A stretch of 7,707 nt of DNA from DAOVVL01 sp965603095. Lineage in GTDB: Bacteria; Pseudomonadota; Alphaproteobacteria; Rhodospirillales; Magnetovibrionaceae. The translations under genes were made by a program, and so were the position numbers. Shown here piece by piece: positions 1-7,200 of the stretch (position 1 is its first letter; each line of letters begins with the position of its first letter). The notes beneath the pieces are model-generated. The model was not told where the DNA came from and did not search any database. It worked only from the letters and a program-made list of their open reading frames with translations. Location: contig CBFDBQ010000068.1 of assembly GCA_965603095.1 (NCBI GenBank), positions 1 to 7,707 on the forward strand, in the 5' to 3' direction.

Positions 1-15
1 ATCTCTTGTGGCCAT
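1..15 (-). CDS. Possible start of membrane fusion protein (HlyD/LapC-like), partial
   Basis: An ATG on the minus strand (13-15) opens a frame reading Met-Ala-Thr-Arg-Asp before leaving the left edge of the window. It lies 15 bp after the stop of the ABC transporter gene on the same strand. That is where type I secretion operons of the LapE-LapB-LapC kind usually carry the periplasmic adaptor. No clear Shine-Dalgarno sequence precedes it (upstream bases are C-rich), and five residues carry no family information. The call therefore rests on operon position only. Confidence 0.25.
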
Positions 16-30
16 GGGCGGGGTTCGACT

Positions 31-2244
31 TTATTCATTGGCCCCCATCCTTGTGTTTGTTGCATTAATGCGACCACTGGCAAGTGCTTCAAGAATTACC
101 GCACGTTTACCATCTGCGACAACCTTGCCGCCATCAACAACAATAAGTCGGTCAACAATTTTTAAAAGCGATGGTTTGTGTGTAATTAAAACAAGTGTGC
201 TGTTGCTGGTGAATTCTCCCAGCTTTGCAATAATCTCATTCTCGGTTCCAGAATCAACGGAGCTGGTAGGCTCATCCATTACTAAAATAGGCGGATGCAG
301 CAATAATGCTCGCGCCAGTGCAATTTGTTGACGTTGGCCACCGGAAATACCTGACCCACCTTCGCCGACCAGCATATCGTAGCCAAGGGGGTGATCGTGG
401 GCGAAGCGTGCCACCCCGGAAATCTCAGCAACCTCAATAACCATTTGGTCAGTTGCGTACGGTGCTGCAATTGTTATGTTTTCCCTCAAGGTTCCGCGAA
501 ATAAAAATGGATCTTGTGGTACATAGCCAATATTGCGCCGCAGGTCGTTGGGTTCAAGCTGCCGGCTATCAATTCCGTCAAGTTTAACCAATCCCTCTTC
601 GGCCTCATAAAGGCCAAGTAGCAATTTGGCTATTGTGCTTTTGCCTGAACCAATGCGACCAATAATGCCAATCTTGTCACCTTTTTTGATATTTAATGAA
701 ACCTCTTTCAATGCGGGCACAGATTGTTCTGGATATGAAAAAGTAACATTTTGAAACTGCACCTCACCAAGCAGGTGTTCGCGGGTAAGTAGGTCACGAC
801 CTTCGGGCCTGTCCACCGGCATCTTCATTACCTTATCAAGGGTGCGATAAGATCTTATGGCAGAATGATATCTGACCATAAGCTGCGAAACCTGTGCCAT
901 TGGCCCGATGGCCCGACCAGCAAGCAGCACGGCTGCAAATAAACTGCCTGCAGTCATTGTGCCGTCTGCGGAAAGAAACATCCCAATCATAACAACAACA
1001 ACTGTGGTCATATGCTGAAGAAACTGAACCGACGTCTGGGCAACGCTTGTATAAAATTTTGATTCCTTGCTTGATTGTGCGCTTTTTCCCACAAGGCTTT
1101 CCCACATCATGCGCATGCGACCATCGCCGCCAATTGCTTTTATTGTTTCAAGTCCGGCCAGAGTTTCAACCAGAACTCCATGCTTGTCTTCCCCGTCTTG
1201 CATGTATTTTTCAACCGCATTTCTGAGCGGGGCTTGAAGCAACAGGCCGACAATAACGGCCAGTAGCGCAATAATGCTAACGGCAACGCCCAATGCTGGG
1301 TTGATTACCCATATGATTAAAATAAATAAAAATACAAACGGCAGATCGACAAACGATGCAAGCGTCGCCGATGTGAAAAAATCACGAACCGTTTCAAATT
1401 CTCGTAAAGTGTTGGCCATTCCGCCTGCTGATTTAGGCCGTGCGCTGATTTTCAAGTCGAGTAGTTGATCAAAAATACGGCAGGCAAGAATTATATCAGC
1501 TTTTTTTCCAGCAAAATCTATAAATACCGTGCGCAGCATTCGCAATATAAAATCAAACAGGTAAACAATGGTTATCCCAATGGCAAGCACCCACCCGGTT
1601 TCAATGGCGTTGTTTGGAATAACGCGGTCATAAACATTCATCACAAATACCGGGCTGGCTAACACAAATAGATTTATGAATACCGATGCAATACCAACCT
1701 GAATGTAGCTCCAGCGGCTGTTGCGAATTGCACTCCAGAACCAATCTGCTGTTACTTTTACTGAGGAACCGTTCTTCCCTGTTGCAAAATTTTGATCGGG
1801 TTGAATGAAAATAGCAAAGCCGCTGTAAAGCTCGGATACTTCATTCCGGCTTATGTGCGTTATCTTGCCCTCGTTCTTCGGGTCCATAACGCACAGTTGG
1901 TCACCCGATTCTGTTTTGATTAAAACGCAAGGGGTTTCATCCTTTAATATTAATATGACCGGAAGAACTTCTTCGGGAATATCTTCGAGCGGGCGCTTTA
2001 TCACTTTTCCTGTCAGGCCTTGGCGTTTAGCCGCCCGCAGAAACATTTCAATCCCAATGTTTCCATCCGTAAGGGGAAGGCCTTGCAGCAAAACTGTTTC
2101 AGAGCGCGACCTGCCATAGTGGGCACATAGATGGGAAAGGCACAGCACCAACGGATCGCCAATTGATACAGATTTGGCAACCTCATCCGAACACTGTTCG
2201 GTGAGTGTAGGTTTTTTTAGCGTCGGTTGTTCTGCCAATTTCAT
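31..2244 (-). CDS. Type I secretion ABC transporter (permease/ATPase), LssB/LapB family, with C39-like domain
   Basis: This 737-residue inner-membrane exporter would use ATP to drive secretion of a large unfolded substrate, most likely the adhesin encoded divergently. Domains in order: a C39-peptidase-like domain (about 29-145), a six-helix ABC transmembrane domain (about 169-471), and a nucleotide-binding domain (about 490-725). Visible ATPase motifs are Walker A GRIGSGKST (529-537), Q-loop YVPQD (574-578), signature GISGGQ (632-637), Walker B ILVMDEP with catalytic Glu658, and H-loop His689. The C39-like domain lacks the protease residues: Pro31 stands where the nucleophilic Cys should be, and the His position reads Pro-Cys in TPCVLI. 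Asp121 of the MDP motif remains. It should therefore bind substrate rather than cleave a leader. The length is typical of the LapB group. The open frame extends to a TTG at 2271, but that has no ribosome binding site. The ATG at 2244 follows GGAGGGG and is preferred. The gene lies 39 bp after the TolC-like gene, in one operon. Confidence 0.93.
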   Translation of the reverse strand: MKLAEQPTLKKPTLTEQCSDEVAKSVSIGDPLVLCLSHLCAHYGRSRSETVLLQGLPLTDGNIGIEMFLRAAKRQGLTGKVIKRPLEDIPEEVLPVILILKDETPCVLIKTESGDQLCVMDPKNEGKITHISRNEVSELYSGFAIFIQPDQNFATGKNGSSVKVTADWFWSAIRNSRWSYIQVGIASVFINLFVLASPVFVMNVYDRVIPNNAIETGWVLAIGITIVYLFDFILRMLRTVFIDFAGKKADIILACRIFDQLLDLKISARPKSAGGMANTLREFETVRDFFTSATLASFVDLPFVFLFILIIWVINPALGVAVSIIALLAVIVGLLLQAPLRNAVEKYMQDGEDKHGVLVETLAGLETIKAIGGDGRMRMMWESLVGKSAQSSKESKFYTSVAQTSVQFLQHMTTVVVVMIGMFLSADGTMTAGSLFAAVLLAGRAIGPMAQVSQLMVRYHSAIRSYRTLDKVMKMPVDRPEGRDLLTREHLLGEVQFQNVTFSYPEQSVPALKEVSLNIKKGDKIGIIGRIGSGKSTIAKLLLGLYEAEEGLVKLDGIDSRQLEPNDLRRNIGYVPQDPFLFRGTLRENITIAAPYATDQMVIEVAEISGVARFAHDHPLGYDMLVGEGGSGISGGQRQQIALARALLLHPPILVMDEPTSSVDSGTENEIIAKLGEFTSNSTLVLITHKPSLLKIVDRLIVVDGGKVVADGKRAVILEALASGRINATNTRMGANE

Positions 2245-2247
2245 ACC

Positions 2248-2252
2248 CCTCC
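2248..2252 (-). promoter_or_regulatory. Shine-Dalgarno GGAGG deciding the exporter start
   Basis: On the minus strand CCCGGAGGGGT runs directly into the ATG at 2244. GGAGG sits 3 nt from this ATG and 9 nt from a TTG two codons further in (2236-2238). The ATG is the simplest choice, but the tight spacing leaves the TTG possible. The upstream TTG at 2271 has no comparable motif. Confidence 0.6.
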
Positions 2253-2283
2253 GGGATATAGTTAGGCGCAAATCTACAGAGGG

Positions 2284-3588
2284 CTAGTTGCCTGCGCTAG
2301 GGAGAGCAAACAATTTGTCCATAACTCCCATTTGAGCCAGCAGCTTGTAGTGCCTTCTGATTAGGTCGTAACGGCCCCTAATTAACGTGACCTTGGCTTG
2401 AAATAGTTCATTTTCGGTATCAAGAACATCAAGCAGAGATCGCTTACCAATGGAAAGTTGGCTGCGGTATGCCCTAGCAACGCCTTCGGCGGTTACAGAA
2501 CGGTTTTCCAGCAGGGGTATTTCCCGTTGGCTTGTCATCAGGTCGTTGTAGGCAACCAGCGTGTCTTCTTTGACCAACCTGATCTGCTCGTCATTTTTTA
2601 AACGTGCTTCTTGTTCAGATTCCAGCGCCTTGCGTTCGCGCGCCGTGTCACCGCCGCCGGAATATAAATTATATGTCATGGTAAGAAGTATGCTGCTATC
2701 GCCCCTAAAACCACGCTGTCCGTTGGTATGACGCTCTCTGTTGGTTTCACCATCAAGGCTAAACTTTGGAAAGAAGGATGATTTTGCCTGCTTGGATGAA
2801 AAAGCAGCAGATTCCAGTTTATGTTTTGTTTCATTTAGCTTTGGATTGTTTTCAATTGCCGTTGCCAAAACCTCATTAGAAGAATCTGGCACATTGATCG
2901 CTGGCGATGATACACCTTCAAGTGTTCCGGGCGCATTCCCAACGGCTTCCTGAAAACCAGCCTCTGAATTGCGCAATGTCCCGGTCAGTCGTGCCTGCTG
3001 TCCAGCTGCCAGAGAAAGCCTGCTTTGGGTTTGCAAAACATCTGCTTGGTTACCGCTTCCGCCAGCTGCCTTTGCCTGCATATCTTTAAGTATGGATCGG
3101 TGGAGATCTACGTTTGTATTGGAAAGAGATAAAATTTCCCTATCACGTAATACGTTCAGATAAGCATCAACGGTTCTGATAATAATCCCATCCCTGGTGG
3201 ACATCAGGGTGTAATTTGCCGCCTTTGAATTTTGTTCGGCGGCACCAACTTGGCTGGATGTTGCAAATCCATCAAAAATTGGCTGGGAAATGGTAATGCT
3301 GCCGCTTTGGCGCATATTGTCTTCTGTGGCACTGCCGCCCGATGGATCGATGGTCCAGGTTCTTCCTTCATCGGCAGAAACGTCAACACTTGGATAATAC
3401 CCAGCCTCGGCTTCGCGGATGCCTTGTAGGCTTCCCCGATAAGACGCTTCCGATCCCTTTACAGCGGGATGCGAGCTAATCGCCGTGCGCACTGTTTCTT
3501 CAAGGCTTTGTGCGTGCCCTTGAAGCGGAAGCAGGCATAGCGCCAAAACCAGAGCGCACTTGTTTTTATTGTATTTATAACTTTTCAA
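2284..3588 (-). CDS. TolC-family outer-membrane efflux/secretion protein (LapE/AggA-like)
   Basis: This 434-residue protein would form the trimeric outer-membrane channel and periplasmic tunnel of the type I secretion system. It starts with a Sec signal peptide: a Lys-rich n-region (MKSYKYNKNK), a hydrophobic stretch CALVLALCLLPLQ, and a probable signal peptidase I site after GHA (residue 26). Two outer-membrane-efflux repeats follow, about 29-225 and 236-420. Typical family positions are ITISQPIFDG (98-107), AYLNVLRDREIL (142-153), QADVLQTQSRL (181-191), YNLYSGG (306-312), GKRSLLDVLDTENELF (381-396) and the terminal LLAQMG (416-421). The size fits type I secretion TolC proteins. No in-frame ATG exists between the upstream stop and the signal peptide. 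TTG at 3588 is preferred over TTG at 3600 because GGGGGA precedes it and the signal peptide then begins properly. It is first in the operon, 39 bp ahead of the ABC exporter. Confidence 0.93.
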   Translation of the reverse strand: MKSYKYNKNKCALVLALCLLPLQGHAQSLEETVRTAISSHPAVKGSEASYRGSLQGIREAEAGYYPSVDVSADEGRTWTIDPSGGSATEDNMRQSGSITISQPIFDGFATSSQVGAAEQNSKAANYTLMSTRDGIIIRTVDAYLNVLRDREILSLSNTNVDLHRSILKDMQAKAAGGSGNQADVLQTQSRLSLAAGQQARLTGTLRNSEAGFQEAVGNAPGTLEGVSSPAINVPDSSNEVLATAIENNPKLNETKHKLESAAFSSKQAKSSFFPKFSLDGETNRERHTNGQRGFRGDSSILLTMTYNLYSGGGDTARERKALESEQEARLKNDEQIRLVKEDTLVAYNDLMTSQREIPLLENRSVTAEGVARAYRSQLSIGKRSLLDVLDTENELFQAKVTLIRGRYDLIRRHYKLLAQMGVMDKLFALPSAGN

Positions 3589-3592
3589 CTGA

Positions 3593-3598
3593 TCCCCC
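3593..3598 (-). promoter_or_regulatory. Shine-Dalgarno-like GGGGGA deciding a TTG start
   Basis: GGGGGA on the minus strand lies 4 nt before the TTG at 3586-3588. It overlaps the alternative TTG at 3598-3600, so it cannot serve that codon. Using TTG 3588 removes four residues (MGDQ) that would otherwise precede a normal signal peptide. Confidence 0.5.
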
Positions 3599-3642
3599 AA
3601 AAAACCATAACCAAAAACTCGAATCGTGCAGCATCAGAAACT

Positions 3643-3671
3643 ATCATATTGATATAGCACATGAATAACAA
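3643..3671 (-). promoter_or_regulatory. Candidate sigma70-type promoter for the secretion operon
   Basis: On the minus strand TTGTTA (3671-3666) is followed after exactly 17 nt by TATGAT (3648-3643), matching the -35 and -10 consensus at 4/6 and 5/6 positions. Transcription would begin near 3636, leaving a leader of about 48 nt before the TTG start. The assignment comes from sequence inspection only. Confidence 0.45.
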
Positions 3672-3709
3672 TCGGCCAGCGCCTGAATAGAGCAGGCCAT
3701 TAAGACTAT

Positions 3710-3733
3710 AAACCAGTACATATATACTGGTTT
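3710..3733. promoter_or_regulatory. 24-bp near-perfect palindrome, candidate shared operator
   Basis: The half-sites AAACCAGTACAT and ATATACTGGTTT are reverse complements at 11 of 12 positions, the single mismatch lying three bases from the centre. The dyad lies between the leftward and rightward promoter candidates, roughly 75-85 bp from each predicted start. That is a usual position for a dimeric activator or a regulator acting on both genes. The motif does not match a standard LexA, FNR or lux box that I can recognise, so the binding protein is unknown. Confidence 0.55.
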
Positions 3734-3783
3734 TCGGTCCGTATGCAGTGTTTACGGGCACGGCAAACGTGTGCACTATGAAT

Positions 3784-3789
3784 TATAAT
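3784..3789 (+). promoter_or_regulatory. Candidate -10 box (TATAAT) for the adhesin gene
   Basis: A perfect TATAAT stands in the AT-rich stretch upstream of the adhesin. The sequences 16-18 bp before it (around 3760-3767) do not resemble TTGACA, so if this is a promoter it would probably need an activator. A second, weaker box TATAGT lies at 3833-3838, also without a good -35. Confidence 0.35.
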
Positions 3790-3916
3790 AATAAAACATG
3801 ATCTTGTGCATCAGGCCTCGGCCCACAGCAAATATAGTTTGGTGACACGGACATAAAAACGATTGCTCTTGAGTTGGATGCGGTGTTTTGGCGGGGGCTG
3901 AGATACAGGTTTATTT

Positions 3917-3938
3917 GCGTCATCTTTAAAGATGGCGT
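3917..3938 (+). promoter_or_regulatory. Leader stem-loop just upstream of the adhesin RBS
   Basis: A perfect 14-bp palindrome CATCTTTAAAGATG (3921-3934) is extended on both sides by G-U, C-G, G-C and U-G pairs. In RNA this gives a stem of about 9 bp with a UUAA loop. It ends 3 nt before the GGGGAG ribosome binding site, so its folding could influence translation initiation or protect the 5' end. The following GTTTTGGGG is a poor U-tract, so a classical intrinsic terminator is unlikely. Confidence 0.5.
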
Positions 3939-3941
3939 TTT

Positions 3942-3947
3942 GGGGAG
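3942..3947 (+). promoter_or_regulatory. Ribosome binding site GGGGAG of the adhesin gene
   Basis: GGGGAG is followed by 7 nt and then ATG at 3955. This good Shine-Dalgarno sequence with near-optimal spacing fixes the adhesin start. Confidence 0.75.
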
Positions 3948-3954
3948 TTAACGC

Positions 3955-4206
3955 ATGGCAATCAAGGTTAGAATTACTACAATCGATGAAGATGGGGTAG
4001 AAAAGGTCCAGGAAGTTTCTCCGCAGGATCTTGCCATCGCCAATATAAGCGTAAATTCAAAGATCGAATTTGTTGCCGAAAACGGTGAGCAGATTGAATT
4101 TTTCCGCAATGGCGCCGATGTAGTTGTATCTGTCAGCGCCGCTGATGGCTCAGCCCAAGACCTGACCCTTGCAAGGCTTGCCACTTTAATGGGGCCCTCC
4201 AGTGGC
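3955..4206 (+). other. N-terminal module of the adhesin (residues 1-84)
   Basis: This predicted beta-rich segment reads like a short folded cap, for example KIEFVAENGEQIEFFRNG and ADVVVSVSAADGS. The pattern of a hydrophobic strand, an R-N-G-x-D turn, a V/I-rich strand and a D-G turn recalls the prefix domain seen at the start of BapA/LapF-type proteins. It does not resemble the usual LapA retention-module opening. The resemblance is by eye only. Confidence 0.35.
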
Positions 4207-7200
4207 GGAGATGGGCCAACCCTTTCAATTGTTTCGTCCGATGGTGTTCAGCTTTCCATTGTTAGCTCCATCAGTGACATGCCCACATTCAGCCCGCCGA
4301 AGGGCAACGATGACAATTCTAATGATAGCTCTTCAGATAATAATAACTCCGATACCCCGCCATCCAATAATGACCAGAATTCAAATCAGCCACCTCCACC
4401 GAGCGGTAGTGGGGCAACTGGCGGAAATTATGCGGGCGATCAAAATAGCGATCAATACGATCCTCTGGGCGGGTCCGGTGATGGATCCGGCGATGGATCC
4501 GGCGATGGTGCCGGCGGCACTGACGGCACGAATTATTCGCCACCACCCCCGAATGGCGGCAATAATAATGACGGCCCCTCCAGCAGCACCATATTCATAA
4601 ATACTCCGCCAACGGTTGGCGCCGATACCTTTAACGGTGTTGAGGATACGACCGTACGGATTGGTTTTGACGAACTGTTGCGCAATGACGCCGACAGGGA
4701 CGCCGACCCGTTTAACATAACCAGCGTTAAGTCACTAAGGGGCGGTGATGTGGTCATGGATGCCGATGGCATTACCTTTACCCCGACACCCAATTTTAGC
4801 GGTGTAGCTTCGTTTTCCTATACTATTTCAGATCCATTTGGCGGCAACACAACCGGCAATGTAAGCCTTAACATGGCCCCGGTTGCCGACGACCCTGTCG
4901 CCACTGTTGGCCCGCAGGTGGTTTATGAAAATGCCGGCCTGTATCAATTAAAACAATTGGCTGAAAATGCCGGGGTAACCGGCCTTGCGGACAAGAAAAG
5001 TGTTTCGTTTGATTTCAACGGCAAAACCGTCACCTTTTCAACCGATTCAGCCTCATTTTCCGCCGATCATGCCGATGCCGACAGCACGACAACGGATTCC
5101 ATCTGGACGGTAGATGTGGACGGAACGGTTATATCCAAGGAAATGACCGCGTTTACCCCCGGCGATGTATCATCGCTTTTGGGGGTATCGGCAATATTTG
5201 ATATTACCAATCATGTGGTTGACCCCGACCTTAATTACGAAGGCGACGTCATTACCCTGCTTAGCGTGGACGGAACTTCTGCCCTTGGCCACACGGTTAC
5301 CCAAAACGGAAATTTGGTTTCCATCAATATTGGTTCTGGTTATGAAAATCTTGCCAAGGGGCAGGTTACCACCGACACCATTAGCTATACGGTCAAGGAC
5401 AGCACCGGAACGCAAAGCACGGCAACGCTTAACGTTAACATAACCGGCACCAACGACCTGCCGGTTGTTCAGGCCGATACCGCTGGCACGGGTGAAAATG
5501 CCACGCTGGTGATAGACCCGCTGGCTAACGATAGCGACGTTGACACCACCGATAACCTGACAATAGTTCATGCCTTTGTGCCCGACGGTGCCGGAACGGT
5601 AACCATTGCCGCCGACGGCAAAACCATCACATTTAATCCCGGAACCGATTTCGATAAACTTGCCCTAAATGCTACGCAAGAGGTTGAGGTTGCTTACGCG
5701 GTTTCCGATGGTAATGGTGGGCGGGTTGATTCTGAAATAGTGCTTACCGTAACCGGCACCAACGATGCACCGATTGCAGTGGCCGATACCTTGTTATCAC
5801 GGGAAAATGATGTTGTTGATGTCGATGTCTTGATGAACGATACCGATGCTGATGCCACCACCGGCTTTACCATTATTTCCGCTTCGGTTGGCGGTGGCTT
5901 GGGCACTGCCTCCATAACCACCATCCAGATTACCGATAAGGATGGTAACTCGATTGACCATCAGGTGGTCAGGTATGATCCCGGCACCAATTTTGATTAT
6001 CTGCAAGAGGGCGGCACCGGTAACGCGGTAATTACATATGTGATGGCCGATGAGCAGGGCGCACAATCCACATCAACCGCCACGGTTACCCTTATCGGCA
6101 GTAACGATGCCCCGGTTGCGGTGGTTGATATTGTCACCACTCCTAGCGATACAAGCCTTAGCATAGACGTTGATGCCAACGACACCGATGATGAAGGCGA
6201 GACCACCTTAACCACAACCACGGCAACCATTGACAGCACCGCCCCCGGTGCACTGGCAGCTGATTTCTCCGGCATCTCCAGCGCCAGCGCCAGCATCGTC
6301 AATAACGAAGTTTTATTTAACCCCGGTAACGACTTTGATTTCTTGCTTCCGGGTGACAGCATGACAGTTGATATCGGCTACACGGTAGAAGATTCAAAAG
6401 GCGGCGAAGCAAGCGGCACCGCCACCGTAACGGTTACCGGGGTTAATGATGCCCCAACACTTGTGGATGATACGGCAAACACATCAGAAGGGGTTGCGCT
6501 TAATATAAATGTTCTGGCAAATGACACTGATCCTGACCGCATAGACACCACAACCGTAACCAGTGCAACAATTTCAAGCACCACATCGGTAAACGGGGCG
6601 GTTGATGCCTCAAGCGCCTCGGTGACAATAGTAAATAATATGCTGCAGTTTGACCCCGGTACGGCTTTCGATCATTTGGTTGTCGGGCAAAGCGATAACG
6701 CCATTATTGATTATGTTGTTACCGATAGCGCAGGCAACACATCAACCGCAACCGCAACAGTTATTATTGCAGGTACAAATACCGGCAGCCCAAAGGCGTT
6801 TCACGATATTGATATGGCGCAGGAAGGCGGGACCACGGTTGGCAACATGTTTAGCGGCGCCGACAGCGATACCACAACAAACTTTTATTCAAAACTTGGT
6901 GGTGATAATCAATCGACCGATGGCGGGCATTTGCTCAGGTCAATTAACCACGGCAATGTGACCTATACCCTTAGCGCCGACAAGCAAAGCGTCAGCGCCA
7001 GCGACGGCAGTGGCGTTACATTTGATGCCACAAGTGGAGAATTGGTTATTGGTTCACGCTTGGGCGGCACCATGACCATCACCATGCTTGGTGCCAGCGT
7101 TGGTGCCTATTCGTATCAGGCGCCATCTTCTATTGATTTTGCGGCCCAGCACACCATTACGCCGGGCTCAGGTAATGATCCAATATGGCTGACTATTGAT

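Larger units (their letters stand above)
3589..3954. other. Divergent intergenic regulatory region
   Basis: This 366-bp AT-rich gap separates the secretion operon (leftward) from the adhesin gene (rightward). I see no convincing gene in it. It contains a leftward promoter candidate (3643-3671), a 24-bp palindrome (3710-3733), a rightward TATAAT box (3784-3789), and a stem-loop (3917-3938) followed by the adhesin ribosome binding site. The distance from the rightward box to the ATG implies a long leader of about 160 nt, if that box is used. Confidence 0.7.

Noticed and set aside
2245..2283. Separate promoter or terminator between the TolC-like and ABC genes
   Set aside because: The 39-bp gap has room only for the Shine-Dalgarno sequence. 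No stem-loop or promoter boxes are visible, so co-transcription is simpler.
3744..3775. Imperfect inverted repeat (TGCA...TTT / AAA...TGCA) between the operator palindrome and the TATAAT box
   Set aside because: It needs two G-U pairs, a bulge and an 11-nt loop, and it would lie upstream of the predicted transcript start, so it is weak both as RNA structure and as a DNA dyad.
3585..3776. Open frame of 63 codons on the minus strand through the intergenic region, ending inside the start of the TolC-like gene
   Set aside because: It crosses the palindrome and the leftward promoter candidate, has no clear ribosome binding site and resembles no family. Its overlap with the signal-peptide start looks accidental.
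3917..3945. Intrinsic terminator in the adhesin leader
   Set aside because: The stem is followed by GTTTTGGGG rather than a U-tract and lies just before a good ribosome binding site, so a translational or protective role is likelier.
4471..4518. CRISPR-like or mobile-element repeat
   Set aside because: The units are 12 nt, contiguous without spacers, and in frame with the Gly/Asp/Ser linker, so they are coding microrepeats.
4202..4600. A 132-codon plus-strand open frame inside the linker-coding part of the adhesin
   Set aside because: It is a shifted-frame shadow of the low-complexity linker, rich in Ile/Met/Pro runs that come from the codon pattern of the real frame.
5170..5571. A 133-codon minus-strand open frame opposite the repeats, and similar ones at 5694-6584
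   Set aside because: They are antisense to regular Thr/Asp/Gly/Val codons of the repeats, which deplete stops on the other strand. They lack ribosome binding sites and family features.
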